NCBI GenBank assembly: GCA_947623455.1
Contig: OX392529.1
Location: 55,509,186-55,573,185 of the forward strand
DNA: 64,000 nt
Reading direction: 5' to 3'
Origin: Mimachlamys varia
Lineage: Eukaryota; Mollusca; Bivalvia; Pectinida; Pectinidae
The position numbers were made by a program, and so were the translations under genes. The notes below the pieces were generated by a model that was given only the letters and a program-made list of their open reading frames with translations, did no database searches and was not told the DNA's origin. Shown in pieces: positions 49,560-60,202 of the stretch (position 1 is its first letter; every line of letters starts with the position of its first letter).

Positions 49560-50010
49560 TGTTGAAGACGTCACACAATTGTGTTTCAAACTGGAGGATT
49601 TGCATAGCTCCGCCCACATGTATTGTTGTCGACGTCATAGAAATTTGGCATTTGTTTGAGTACAGTTATGAGATGATAATGATATTCTGTGGAACAATGG
49701 TTATCGAGTGAATGTCAGTGTAGACAATGAAAATTATTCAACAACAAAACCTTACTCCGAACTCAAAATCGATTTAACGAAGAGCAGAATTTGAACAAAG
49801 GGAAGATTTACGCGTAGACCATTAAAAATTACGAAAAAGTAAGACCAGATGTCTTCTGTTTCATCGATTGAGTGAAAGCCATATGGATAATGTGTGTTTA
49901 ATGAGAACATTAAGTAAATGTATGGCTTTGGTTGAGCTGAAGAACAGAATGGGTTAGCAAGTTCCTTAGAAGAATACGTAAGTAAGAAAGGCTCAAGTCA
50001 AGGGAATAGA
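49560..50010 (+). repeat. Segmental duplicate of 38655-39115
   Basis: See 38655-39115; the order is the same with a few per cent of differences. Confidence 0.85.
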
Positions 50011-50294
50011 TGATTTAATGAGAATAGGAAGAAATATAGGATTTTAGTTAAAATAAGTTTTATTTTTCTAAAAGTATTCGGAAATATGTTGGTTTGTTTT
50101 GAATTTTTAAAGGTCACATTTTATATGTATTTCTTATGTTACTCATACAATGTCAAGGATTTAAGGTTGATTTTAAATAGAGGATTTTATCTCCGAGTAA
50201 AAAAAATAAAAACGCGACACCGCTAAATGTGATAGCCATTGCCATAATTGTTGCATTGTGTAATCTACATTACATGGCCTTCACCTTTGTTCGT

Positions 50295-50350
50295 GCTTAG
50301 ACTTATCAGAGTTTTGAGGCCTGCTTTACCCATTGGTGGTAAGCATCAAT
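50295..50350 (+). promoter_or_regulatory. Orphan copy of the A/E-type lectin upstream motif
   Basis: 'cttatcagagttttgaggcctg' resembles the sequence upstream of genes A and E, but no signal-peptide exon follows within 500 bp. It may be a relic of a lost lectin gene. Confidence 0.35.
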
Positions 50351-50688
50351 AACGATAATAATAAATAATATTCAAGGTACATTAGTGCAAAAAATGAATG
50401 ATTTCTTTGGGTTTTTTTTATTAATACTGCTATTGTATGTAAATAAAGCAAATAATGTTGTTCTTGATTTAAATAGCTAAAACAAATGAACTTGCCTTAA
50501 GAAGGCAATTTAAGATGGTTTTTATTAGAAGATTTAACGCTTTATCTGCAACCGATTGTGAAAGTTTGTCTAGAAACTCTTTAATGATAATTTGGCTTCA
50601 GCAATTTATTTCAATTGAAACGATTTGTAACATTTATTTGCATTAGCATTTATATACAGTGCCGACATTGGTACATACGTTGAGGATA

Positions 50689-51351
50689 CACACTGCCATC
50701 CAAAAGTTTTGTTACAAAAGTTGTGTACATATTAGCCAGCAAAAAATGTACACAACTGGTGCAATTTCCTGAAATTGTCCACTTATCAGTGACAATTGGC
50801 ATTTTATGTAAAAAAAATCCTGGAAAATTGCAGGGAGAATCAAGGGAAGGGTCTATTTTTGATAATGTTAAAAAATGAATAAAAGTTGTTTTTCTTCCAT
50901 TAGCCAGCAAAAAATGTACACAACTGGTGCAATTTCCTGAAATTGTCCACTTATCAGTGACAATTGGCATTTTATGTAAAAAAAATCCTGGAAAATTGCA
51001 GGGAGAATCAAGGGAAGGGTCTATTTTTGATAATGTTAAAAAATGAATAAAAGTTGTTTTTCTTTCATTTGCACAATTAAATGGAATTAATACAATGATC
51101 CACTTTCAAAAATATAGGAAAGAAATATATTGAAAAACTGTATATGCTAAAAACGTGAAATTGCAAACATATTGCATTTTAGGATTTTAATTGTATCAAA
51201 AACCTTACATTCATGTAGTTGAAATATAACAAAACATCGTCAGCATTTAATTATAGCATAAAAATATTAATAGCAATAAAAACTTTAAAATTGGGTTTTG
51301 CTTAATTTCAAAGCGTTTGCAGATGTGTCAGAACTTTTGGATGGCAGTGTA
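50689..51351. mobile_element. Tc1/mariner-like non-autonomous element
   Basis: TIRs 'cacactgccatccaaaagtt' and 'aacttttggatggcagtgta' with TA on both sides (50687-50688, 51352-51353), as in Tc1/mariner elements. 663 bp without transposase. Inside, a 168-bp block is duplicated in tandem (50731-50898 and 50899 to about 51066) with almost no differences. The minus-strand frame is repeat-derived. Confidence 0.88.
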
Positions 51352-51832
51352 TATGTGTATGATGCAAGATTGTGACGAGTATAGATTATATTTGTTTCGT
51401 ATTATGGGGATACTAGATTATCTATAATGCATTCTACAGTATAATTCATTTTTGCAGCATATTGTATATATTACTAAATTTTAAAGAAGTTGCAGCAAAT
51501 GTGTTTGCTACGTCATCTTTCTACAAAATGTAACATTGAAGTACATTATCGTTTTCAACCTCCCATACGTAATATCTATCGGCGTTTTCTACCCGTGTAC
51601 TTCTTGATTACAGTTTGTCGGATTTATGTGACCGGGTTAAAAGTCATATTACAATTTTAACTCTAAAAATATATCAGTATCACTAACAGGATGTCAAGAA
51701 CACTTAACTATTATCAACCGTTCTTTCCAGTCTTCCAATATCGCTTATACACTGTGAAGAATGCTCCTATTTAAATTTAGGTTTAGAGATTACCAATGAA
51801 CTTCCTAACTAAGGCACTAGGGGTCAAATTAC

Positions 51833-52240
51833 CTTCTACCACAATAGAGTATTGAATAACATTCTTCTTATATCATACTTGGAATTGATTGGCTGACATG
51901 ATGAACTTTGACCGAAACAACGTCATTTGCTGATTGTACACGACGTCATCGATTGTTGACGTCGTCCCTTCTTGGCTTGGATAAACAGTGTATACAAGAT
52001 GATACGTTTTGCGTACATTATAATCCGTGGTTCTCTCCAGCTGTTTCCGACTGAGATTGTGGTAGAAACAGGTCACGTGACCTGTTATTATTGGATATGG
52101 AAGCTCATGTCTTTTGTAACTCCAGTGAATTAAGTTCCATTTCCAACATCCACTCGTTATGTAACGTCTATTTACTTTTAAAATTATTATAATAATCGTT
52201 TCAGAAGGTGTGTCGGGTGCAGCCATAACTAGATGAAGCT
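51833..52240 (-). repeat. Dispersed ~400-bp repeat, copy 1
   Basis: 'ttctaccacaata', 'gattggctgac', 'gaactttgaccg', 'gattgttgacgtcgt', 'gtggtagaaacaggtcac' and 'tattggatatgg' occur in the same order at 63227-63720. The 117-codon minus-strand frame inside is not supported as a gene. Confidence 0.65.
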
Positions 52241-52299
52241 GTTATACCGAATACATCATTGATTATTTTATTATGACAATATAAACGTCGTTAAAAGAT

Positions 52300-52470
52300 G
52301 ACGATACACACACATATGCTGCACCTTATACATTCTGTAAAAGATACAGTAAGCCAAAAAAAGGAATTGAACTGCATCATGCAGATGTTTCGTCTTCCAA
52401 GGACTCTTCAGTGATGCTAGGGGTTAAAAGGTGGGGATCTTTTCCTTCTGTGATAAACTATAGATTCAAG
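52300..52470 (-). repeat. Dispersed ~370-bp repeat, partial inverted copy
   Basis: 'gatgacgatacacacacatatgctgcacctt', read in shorter blocks, and 'cttcagtgatgctaggggt' match the reverse of 27515-27880. Confidence 0.6.
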
Positions 52471-53199
52471 GGATCAACTCGTCTTTGTCTAGGATTCATT
52501 AAAAGTCATGGTATCTTTGATGTGACAAAATTGCAATGGATATTCCGTTTTCAATCGTTTATAAAATTCAAATTAACTAGATGTGTTTAAAAATTGCAAT
52601 CAAAATATGACAAGCGTCATTCACAGGAAATCAATAATGATTTCTTGAAGTATGAACGTGTAAGACAACGATGATTACATAACCTTGTCTTCTTTGAATA
52701 CAATCATCTCACGAAAGCTACCTTTCGGCATTACATATCTAAAATAGTGTTGTTATGTAATTGATAAATACAAATCCTGTTGGTTTTGGCAAATTGAAAA
52801 ATGCAAAAATTGTTGTTATTCATATAAAATTACTTGTTATTAATATTACATAAATGAGTTTCTAGAATACAAAAAAATGCTTCTAGGGCTAAGAAAATGT
52901 TCCCCTGTATCCCATAACCTTTATTCTTCAAACGCTTTGCCCCTCTGTTGCCCCACCCCTTTAGTCATACCCACCAGATCTAATTTACTACGTCTCTGAC
53001 GTCGATTTATCTTTCACATTTTTGTCAGCGTATTCTACTCATTCTCATTTTGCACGTTACCCTAGCTTGAACTACTTTCATTCATAAAAAGATATTTGAA
53101 CTGTGCCCCACTCTTAGATGACTTCATACGAAGCTGAAAGTGTAGAAGAGCTTATCAGGACAGGTGACAAAAGCATTGCAGAAATCTTTTGATTTCACT
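52471..53199. other. Gene-free stretch
   Basis: AT-rich; nothing supported. Confidence 0.3.
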
Positions 53200-53770
53200 T
53201 TCTGATATATCGAAGATGTGTTGTTTATAAGCAACAAGACGTTTTGTTGACCACATCGATCGTATATAAACCTCTGAAATAATTGCTGTTTACCTCGATC
53301 TCTTCTTAAAATATGACCAACATGGACAGCTTACTACTAAGCTATACGATAAACGTGACGATTTCAATATTCCGATCGTGATTTTTTCCATTTTTTGATA
53401 GAAGCATCCATGTTTCTACGACCTATGGTGTTTACATTTCGCAGTTGATTCGTTACTCTAGGGTTTATTGTAGACATCGTATGAAGAAGGACGTTCTTGA
53501 TAATGCTCTTTAGTGTGCTTACTTGTGGTGATTGAGAATGATGACTCTGTTCTAACCTTGACGACCTGATACTTACTTGGATGTGACCAAGATCGTCGAT
53601 GAAGAAGAAGACGCTTATTACTCTTCCGGAACACTTGGTCTTATTCTCTTGTACTTTTACAAGAGTTTCTATGTAAATCTTTCCTTTTTCTCATTTGTTC
53701 ACCCTTGTATAATCGTATAATGAGTTTTGATTATAGCTTTGTTGACGCTTCAGCAGTTTCTCTTTTTTCC
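53200..53770 (+). pseudogene. Degenerate FIDD-type retroelement fragment
   Basis: 'atatcgaagatgtgttgtt' (IED in place of IDD), 'YLDLFLKYDQHGQLTTKLYD' is readable in part, then 'KRDDFNIPIV', followed by 'gacgacctgatacttacttg', 'gatgtgaccaagatcg', 'cttccggaacacttggtc' and the common tail. Stops and shifts make it a pseudogene. Confidence 0.68.
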
Positions 53771-53978
53771 CCACCAGTCACATTATCTTTAAGCTAACAA
53801 AATAAAACAAAACAAGTCCACTAGTGAAAAGTTATATAAGGATGACTTTGATGTCCTATATTATCTCTACTGGTTCCACATTGGTTTCGATCATGTCTTG
53901 AAATGTAATGAAATGGTGACAAATGACAAGGAAAATTAACACACTTCTACATGAACATTCATTTCAGATCCACTTCTT

Positions 53979-54098
53979 ATTTAAGGATTAACCTTTTATT
54001 CAGTTTATGAGATCATAAATCCAATAGACCACGAGGCACATTGTGTAAACGATTTATAATGTCATAAACTAAACAAAATAAAAGGTTAATTCTTAAAT
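53979..54098. repeat. Foldback related to 38371-38513
   Basis: 'atttaaggattaacctttta' pairs with 'taaaaggttaattcttaaat'; the inner part also pairs ('cagtttatga' / 'tcataaact'). Confidence 0.72.
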
Positions 54099-54784
54099 TT
54101 ACAGTATTTTTGCTGTGAATGGTTCATTACTATTGAATAATAAAAGTCCTATTTGAGGACATATATTTCATTTCCAAACTAATAAACAAGACAAATTTTC
54201 GAAAACTGTAACAACAAAAGCCTTGGTTTATTCCGCCCTTGTCTATTGTTGAAAACGTCACAAAATTGTGTGTCTCGAGTCCGGATAACTGGTATAACTT
54301 CGCCCACATGTATTGCTGTTGACTTCATAGCCATTTTGCACGTTCTAAAGCATAGTTATTGGATGATGAATCTAGTTTGCGGAACAATGGCTATTGAGTA
54401 GACCATAGTATAGACTGTGAATATAACACGATGGTGTATATTTTCTTTGTTATTGACAAAATAGGGAATGCTAAGCTTATATTTGCTTATACAATATGTA
54501 CTAATTGGCTTGGCACTGGGTAATATTTTGTTTTTGCTAACATCACTTTATAGGATGATCAGTTTCTTCATGATAGTATGGAGCCTATCTATATTTCATT
54601 AGTCAATTTAAGAATATAATGTATTTAAGTCATATTATGTCTTTGGCAGTATGGAAAATATCCATAGTGTTCATTTACAGTCAAAGAAAACAATATCCTA
54701 ATCACTTTGAATGCTTGTTAAATAACAACAATTTTTTCAAGAATTTCTGTACGTGACCTTTGACACAATTGATCGTGCCTGTGA

Positions 54785-54896
54785 CCTTAATCAGCAAGGT
54801 CTCAATGTTGTGAGATAAGATATCATCTAACTGTTCCTGTTGACGACTTTGTAGCGTAAAATCAGGAATCTACTACAGTATTTATCAAGATCGACA
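54785..54896 (+). promoter_or_regulatory. Conserved upstream region of lectin F
   Basis: Matches 25398-25283 before lectin B over its full length, ending in 'agatcgacaatgtta' around the start codon. Likely promoter and 5' UTR. Confidence 0.6.
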
Positions 54897-57325
54897 ATGT
54901 TACATACTCTGCGCTTAGGTCTAATTAGTGCTGTCCTGATTGCACAAGGTACAGTTTGTGTTTTTTTTATTTCCGTATTCTTAATGAGATTGTTAAACTC
55001 CAAAACTTATCCTTTAGTAACACTTTTTTTTTATTTAAACTGTATTTATATGAAACTCCCATAAGCTTTTCGTACGATTGATAAATGCTGTCACATGTTT
55101 CCTTGCAATGCTTTGCCTGCCATGCTATTGGCGCAATTTTTCCTTTAACCTTTTACAACTGCATTTTTAATGATTTATTCTTAATTTTATATTCCATTTT
55201 TTCATTGTAACTTTTTTTATTTCTTTTTATTTTTGTTATTCTTATTTTATTCATTTATTTGTGTTTGCTTTTTGCAAAAATGTATGGTTTATTTTACATT
55301 TTTAACTATACTATCTGTAGTAAAAGAAATAAATGGATATATGATTAAAAATATATAATATAATAGATTAACTTCGATTTTCAGTAATCCAAGGATGTCC
55401 GAATGGCTGGGAAACGTTTGATGGGTCTTGCTATTTTGTGTCAGACTTGCATGAAGATTGGCCTACTGCATCGGTAGGTGTTATTTTGAAAAGTTTCTCA
55501 CTTGCACATGTATATTTCAATCTATTCACAAAATTCACAAAATAGCTCTTACCCTAAATACTGAGTGTCTACCATGGAAATATATATTCCTTTTATATAA
55601 TATGAAGGTTGATATGTATTAGATTGAATTTTTTAAGTCGTCAAAATTCCAGTTTTTGTATAAGGACACAAAACGTCTAGATACTGAATTGTTATTAGGG
55701 AAATATTTTTTCCTTTTATATAATGTGAAGTTTGATGTGTTTGATTGACCTTTGCAACAAGTCAAAACCCCAGGTTTTGTTTTTGTAAAGACATAACAAT
55801 TCTTGGATTTAAACTTGTTTGCCATAATGGGTGTCGAGAGTGAAGAAGAAGATGCGTGTTCCTCCAATACACTTGGTCTTATTATACTTTTATCGATGCT
55901 GAGCTTAGATTATAGTTTTGTCGCCATTTAGGTATTATCGTGCTACTTTGTGGTTAAGGAAATTGTAAAACTATATAATACTTTATTAATATGTATATCT
56001 TGATCTCAGTGAGAAATATTCTACACACATGTATGATATGACGATGGGAGTTTTGGAACATGCTAATTAGTATGCCTGCCTGCCTGCTTGTTTTGATTGA
56101 GGATTTTGCCTCAGTTCTCACTTTGAGGCCATGCCAATTGGATATGGCCTAGATTGCCATGGCGGGTGTCGTCGATTGAGGCACCTGGTCCTTTTGTATT
56201 GTTCTTGACTTTGTTCATATGTTGTAGTTTGTTCCTAGTTTAATTCGATTTCGTGTTCGGATTATGCTTTTGTTGTCGCATTGGTATTCTCTGATTTCTT
56301 TTTATTAATACCCTACAGACGACATGTGGACTGTATCATGCTCATCTTGCTGAAATAGAAAACGCAAGCGAGGAAAATTTCCTTAAACAAATTGTCTCCA
56401 AGTATCATGGTAGGTGGATGTGTGTAGTGAATATACAAGTGAAAAGTGTTCTAGATTGCTGCCCCCCCCCCCCCCCAAAGGGGGAAGAAAATATCGATTT
56501 TATACAACAATTGCTGTTTATAAAAAGTTGATATGTAATATGTATATATTCAAGATATCAAACAAAAGACTATAAAACACTTTTATAAACAAGGATTAAG
56601 ATAAGAAAATTCCACCTAAAGTGCTTTTAGATTTGGGTAAAATTTCCCTATCTGTATCATGTATCTGAATAAGCCTCAAAACCATAAAAATACTTTTAAA
56701 ATTTTGAAACTATAAAGTTTTCCCTCGAGTTGTTTGACAAAAACGAGATTGAGCATACCACATACTGTACTAGCAAACATGTTAACACAGAAAAAAATAT
56801 TCTCAGCTTTCTAATGTTTACGATTAACATTTTGTGAAAGGTTTTAATTTCATCACTTAGCCTTTTTCTCATTTCGGGATCATAGTTTACTCTGTACCTT
56901 AATCATGACATGACGTCATTGTAGAGCAATTGTGACGTCACGCCGTGTGATATTTTATGCAAGATAGAGTTTTCATTACAAAGCTTTCTTACATTGGCAA
57001 ACTCTTTCAAATATTGGTAAATATGAGAGTGCATATATTTCTTATTAAAGTTACATCACTGTAATACTTGACCTTTGACCTTGGTTATTTACCTAGATGG
57101 ACACACACGTGATTACGACTATTGGTTGGGGGCAACAGATACGTTTGTGGAGGGAGACTGGCGATGGATAATCAGTGATCAACGCCTTACTTACACGAAC
57201 TGGCTTCATGACGAGCCGAACAATTACCATTCACAGGACTGTATGATCCTAAACATTGACCGTTCAAATTATTTCTGGGATGACCGGGAGTGCACTGAGA
57301 AACACAATTTCATTTGTGAGATCGG
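54897..57325 (+). CDS. C-type lectin F (last exon tentative)
   Basis: Exons: 54897-54948 (signal peptide 'MLHTLRLGLISAVLIAQ', phase 1), 55385-55473, 56319-56409, 57097-57325. CTLD signs: 'GCPNGWETFDGSCYFV' (C1, C2), 'TTCGLYHAHLAEIEN' (C3), 'DYDYWLGATDTFVEGDW', 'EPN', 'SQDCMIL' (C4), the WND-type box 'YFWDDREC' (C5) and 'NFICEIG' (C6). Mannose-type calcium-dependent binding is predicted. Exon 4 ends in phase 2. A possible last exon is 58073-58109 (acceptor 'tctacttttacag', similar in its first bases to the last exon of gene A), giving about 165 aa in total. The sequence just before exon 3 is derived from the tail of the FIDD-type retroelement. It is the inverted paralogue of gene B. Confidence 0.88.
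56030..56300 (+). mobile_element. Retroelement 3' fragment ending next to lectin F exon 3
   Basis: 'ctcagttctcactttgaggcc', 'atggcgggtgtcgtcg', 'aggcacctggtcctttt', 'gttcggattatgctt' and 'ttctctgatttctttt'. It ends about 20 bp before the exon 3 acceptor, so part of the pyrimidine-rich tract is element-derived. Confidence 0.65.
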
Positions 57326-57384
57326 GTAAGATCTTGCTTAAAGTTAGGATGCATTGCGTTAAAAAAGTGTTTTCGTTGAAAGAT

Positions 57385-57735
57385 GACGTAACACACACAT
57401 GCTGCACCTTTTGAATTTAGTAAAAGTATGCCGTAAAAATTAATCAAACTGCATCAAACATCTGTTTTTGTCTTTTTTGGACTCGTCAGTGATGCTAGGG
57501 ACCAAAAGTTGGGAATTGTTCATTTTTTTCTAAACCAATGTAGAAGCAGAGGGGTCAGGTGCGAAGAATCCATTTAATTTTTGAATTTTAAAGAAAAGTA
57601 TTAAATTAGTACATTATAGTGTCAAATCGTCTACTACGAAAGTATTTATGTTATGAACAACACCGTTACTCAAATGCGATAACTGTAGCTATGAAGGCTC
57701 TAGCAAACCTCGGGGACTTAACAATCCGGCATTAC
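57385..57735 (-). repeat. Dispersed ~370-bp repeat, inverted copy
   Basis: Reverse of 27515-27880: 'gatgacgtaacacacacatg' ... 'gtgatgctaggga' ... 'gtagctatgaaggctctagc' ... 'aacctcggggactta'. It directly follows exon 4 of lectin F. Confidence 0.75.
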
Positions 57736-58695
57736 CCATGCACACGGCCCCGTTCAACTCGTATGGTGATTTGTGTAATGTAATATATCATTTCTGTTAC
57801 TGATTATTATAACTACCCTTCCTGTTTGCAACAATTATTTCTAAAAGAATATACGATGGTACTTATAAGTAGATATATATAATTGAACTGACATTAAAGC
57901 CAATGTTATCCCATATCTACCAATTACATGTGCCTGGAGTGTCCGATATGTATTCAATTAATGTTAATTCTGTTAAGTGAAAGTTAAAGATATATAAATT
58001 AAAGATACATACAAAAAATCATCTATACCTCAATACCATTGTGAAATATTTACTTTTAATCTACTTTTACAGAAGGTGTTTTTCACTAAAAAACATGTGT
58101 TCAATTTAGGCAAATCATTTTGATAACTTTGAATCACTTTAATCAAAAAGTATTGCATAGCCTAATTTGTTTAGTTATAGAGGGACGGAACAGCTGTAGT
58201 TCATTATTGACATAAATGTTCTATATATATATTACCAAACTTCATTGATGTTATTATATGTGAATGTTAAGGTAGGGTTAGGGTATTTTATCATTTCTTT
58301 GAGATAAAAGAAAAACAGAAACAAACAAATATTGAAATTACCTTGACATTAGACGACAAAATAATTGTATATGCAAGCAAGAGAGTGAATATGTTTTCAT
58401 ATAATTGAGAAGGTTCCAAATCTAGGCCAGGCATTTTTGTGAATGGTGTTTCCGACGAGATGGATTTTTCGTTTCTTACATACATACTCATATTATGAAT
58501 TAAATAACTCTGGAAAAATACAAGTTACATGTACCATCATGTTTACAGAAGCGGGTCTGGAGCTATTGTGATTGGCTGAGGCAGCTTACGTCATTCTATT
58601 TCGTTGAACATTTTTGGACTGTTATTATTTTGAAATAAATTCCATATGATTATAGAATGTTCAGGTTGTTTTTTTGTGGTACAATATTTATCTAG
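57736..58695. other. 3' flank of lectin F
   Basis: Contains the tentative last exon (58073-58109). Otherwise AT-rich with no gene. Confidence 0.3.
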
Positions 58696-58829
58696 TATGG
58701 CCCTATTGAGAGGGTCCATTGCCTCATAGTATTGTCGAGGGATGGAATAGTGCCTGAGCCGAAGGCGAGGGCACTATCTCATCACGAGACAATACTATGA
58801 GGCAATATTGCCCTCTCAATAGGGCCATA
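58696..58829. mobile_element. Long hairpin with ~58-bp arms
   Basis: 'tatggccctattgagagggt...caatactatgaggc'-type arms: the left arm runs from 'tatggccctattg' to 'aatagtgcc', the right from 'ggcactatc' to 'caatagggccata'. The loop is about 14 nt ('tgagccgaaggcga'). Confidence 0.87.
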
Positions 58830-59149
58830 ATGGGTTTAGTACATCACCCTTCCATTTAAATACACACGTATACACCAAAACTCTGTTATACCATGGCCAT
58901 CTTTGGGTCGTTTCCAGAGTTAGCCATTTTCTAGCAGCACAGTAGCATGACGTAATAGTGACATAACTTAATAGTGACGTCATAAACGATTCACGTTGAA
59001 CATTGCGCAAAATGTGATAATGCCCGGGTGAGCGGGCACTATCGATTCATAGTATAAATGTGTATAGACAATTTGAAGGCAGCATTCAGTCACGTGATGC
59101 ATCATTAAGATACCCTATCTGATGTTATTGCTAAATCTTTTCAGCGATT

Positions 59150-59840
59150 TACCCTCACCGACATTGGCAATCGGAACTTATTAACCATGGCAATCGTTAT
59201 TTATTGACATTGAAAAATCTATACTTATTTACCACCTCGACAATCTACATTTATTGATAATGACAATCAACACTTATTGACTACGACAATCTTTATGAAA
59301 TAGGTACGATAGTCTTATATTATTGACCTTGAACATATATACTTATTGTCCTCGACAATCTACACTAAGTCTTATCGACTACGACAATCTATATATATTG
59401 ATGACGGTAATCTATATTGGGTAAGATAATCTATACTTAGTAACCACGGCAGTCTTCACTTATTGACGTAAACAATATACTTATTGTTTACAGCAATTTA
59501 CACTTATTGACCACAATTATTTATACTTGTTATCAGCCACGACAGAAATTTATAGACCTAGAAAATATATACTTACTGTCGATGGCAATCTACACGTATA
59601 AACCACGACAATCTATATTGATTACGACAAAACAATACATGTATTTTTAATCACGTGAATGTGATATCATTGATTACGAGAATCTATTGTTATTTCTTAG
59701 ACACTAAATTGTTATTGACTAGGGCAATATAATCTATTGAACATGGTAATAACAAATTATTGACTGAGACAGTTAAAATATAATTATTAAATAGAGGCAT
59801 TTTAAATCTATCTACTACGACAATAAATATGCATTTGGAC
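59150..59840 (+). repeat. Degenerate ~24-bp satellite between lectins F and G
   Basis: Units like 'tacttattgac(c/t)acgacaatcta' repeat with many substitutions and indels over about 690 bp. Older than the satellites at 20.3 and 26.7 kb. Confidence 0.75.
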
Positions 59841-60202
59841 TACATGTACAGTGCAACAACTTATATTTATGTACATGCTGTTGACTACGACATTTTTGTA
59901 TTTTTTTTTTTTTTTTTGCAACAATATGAATATTGTAACCAACACACACACCCAAACAATCAAATCTTTTCGATAGCTCTAGATCGTCTGTTTTTGGGGC
60001 AAAATATACTACCAAAACAGTAAATGGAACCCCACCTACTGTCTTCCCTGGTGTTACAACGATTGTGTTTTAAACCAAGTGAACGAAATAAAGTTAAACA
60101 AATTGCAAGATAAGCCGTTATCTTTCGGTCTGTTAGTGACACACTACATGTATAACAGACAGTTTATTCTATCAGAACTAACGGCTGGTAGTTCAATCAA
60201 TA

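Noticed and set aside
51873..52226. 117-codon minus-strand frame
   Set aside because: It lies within a dispersed repeat that is not open in its second copy at 63.2-63.7 kb.
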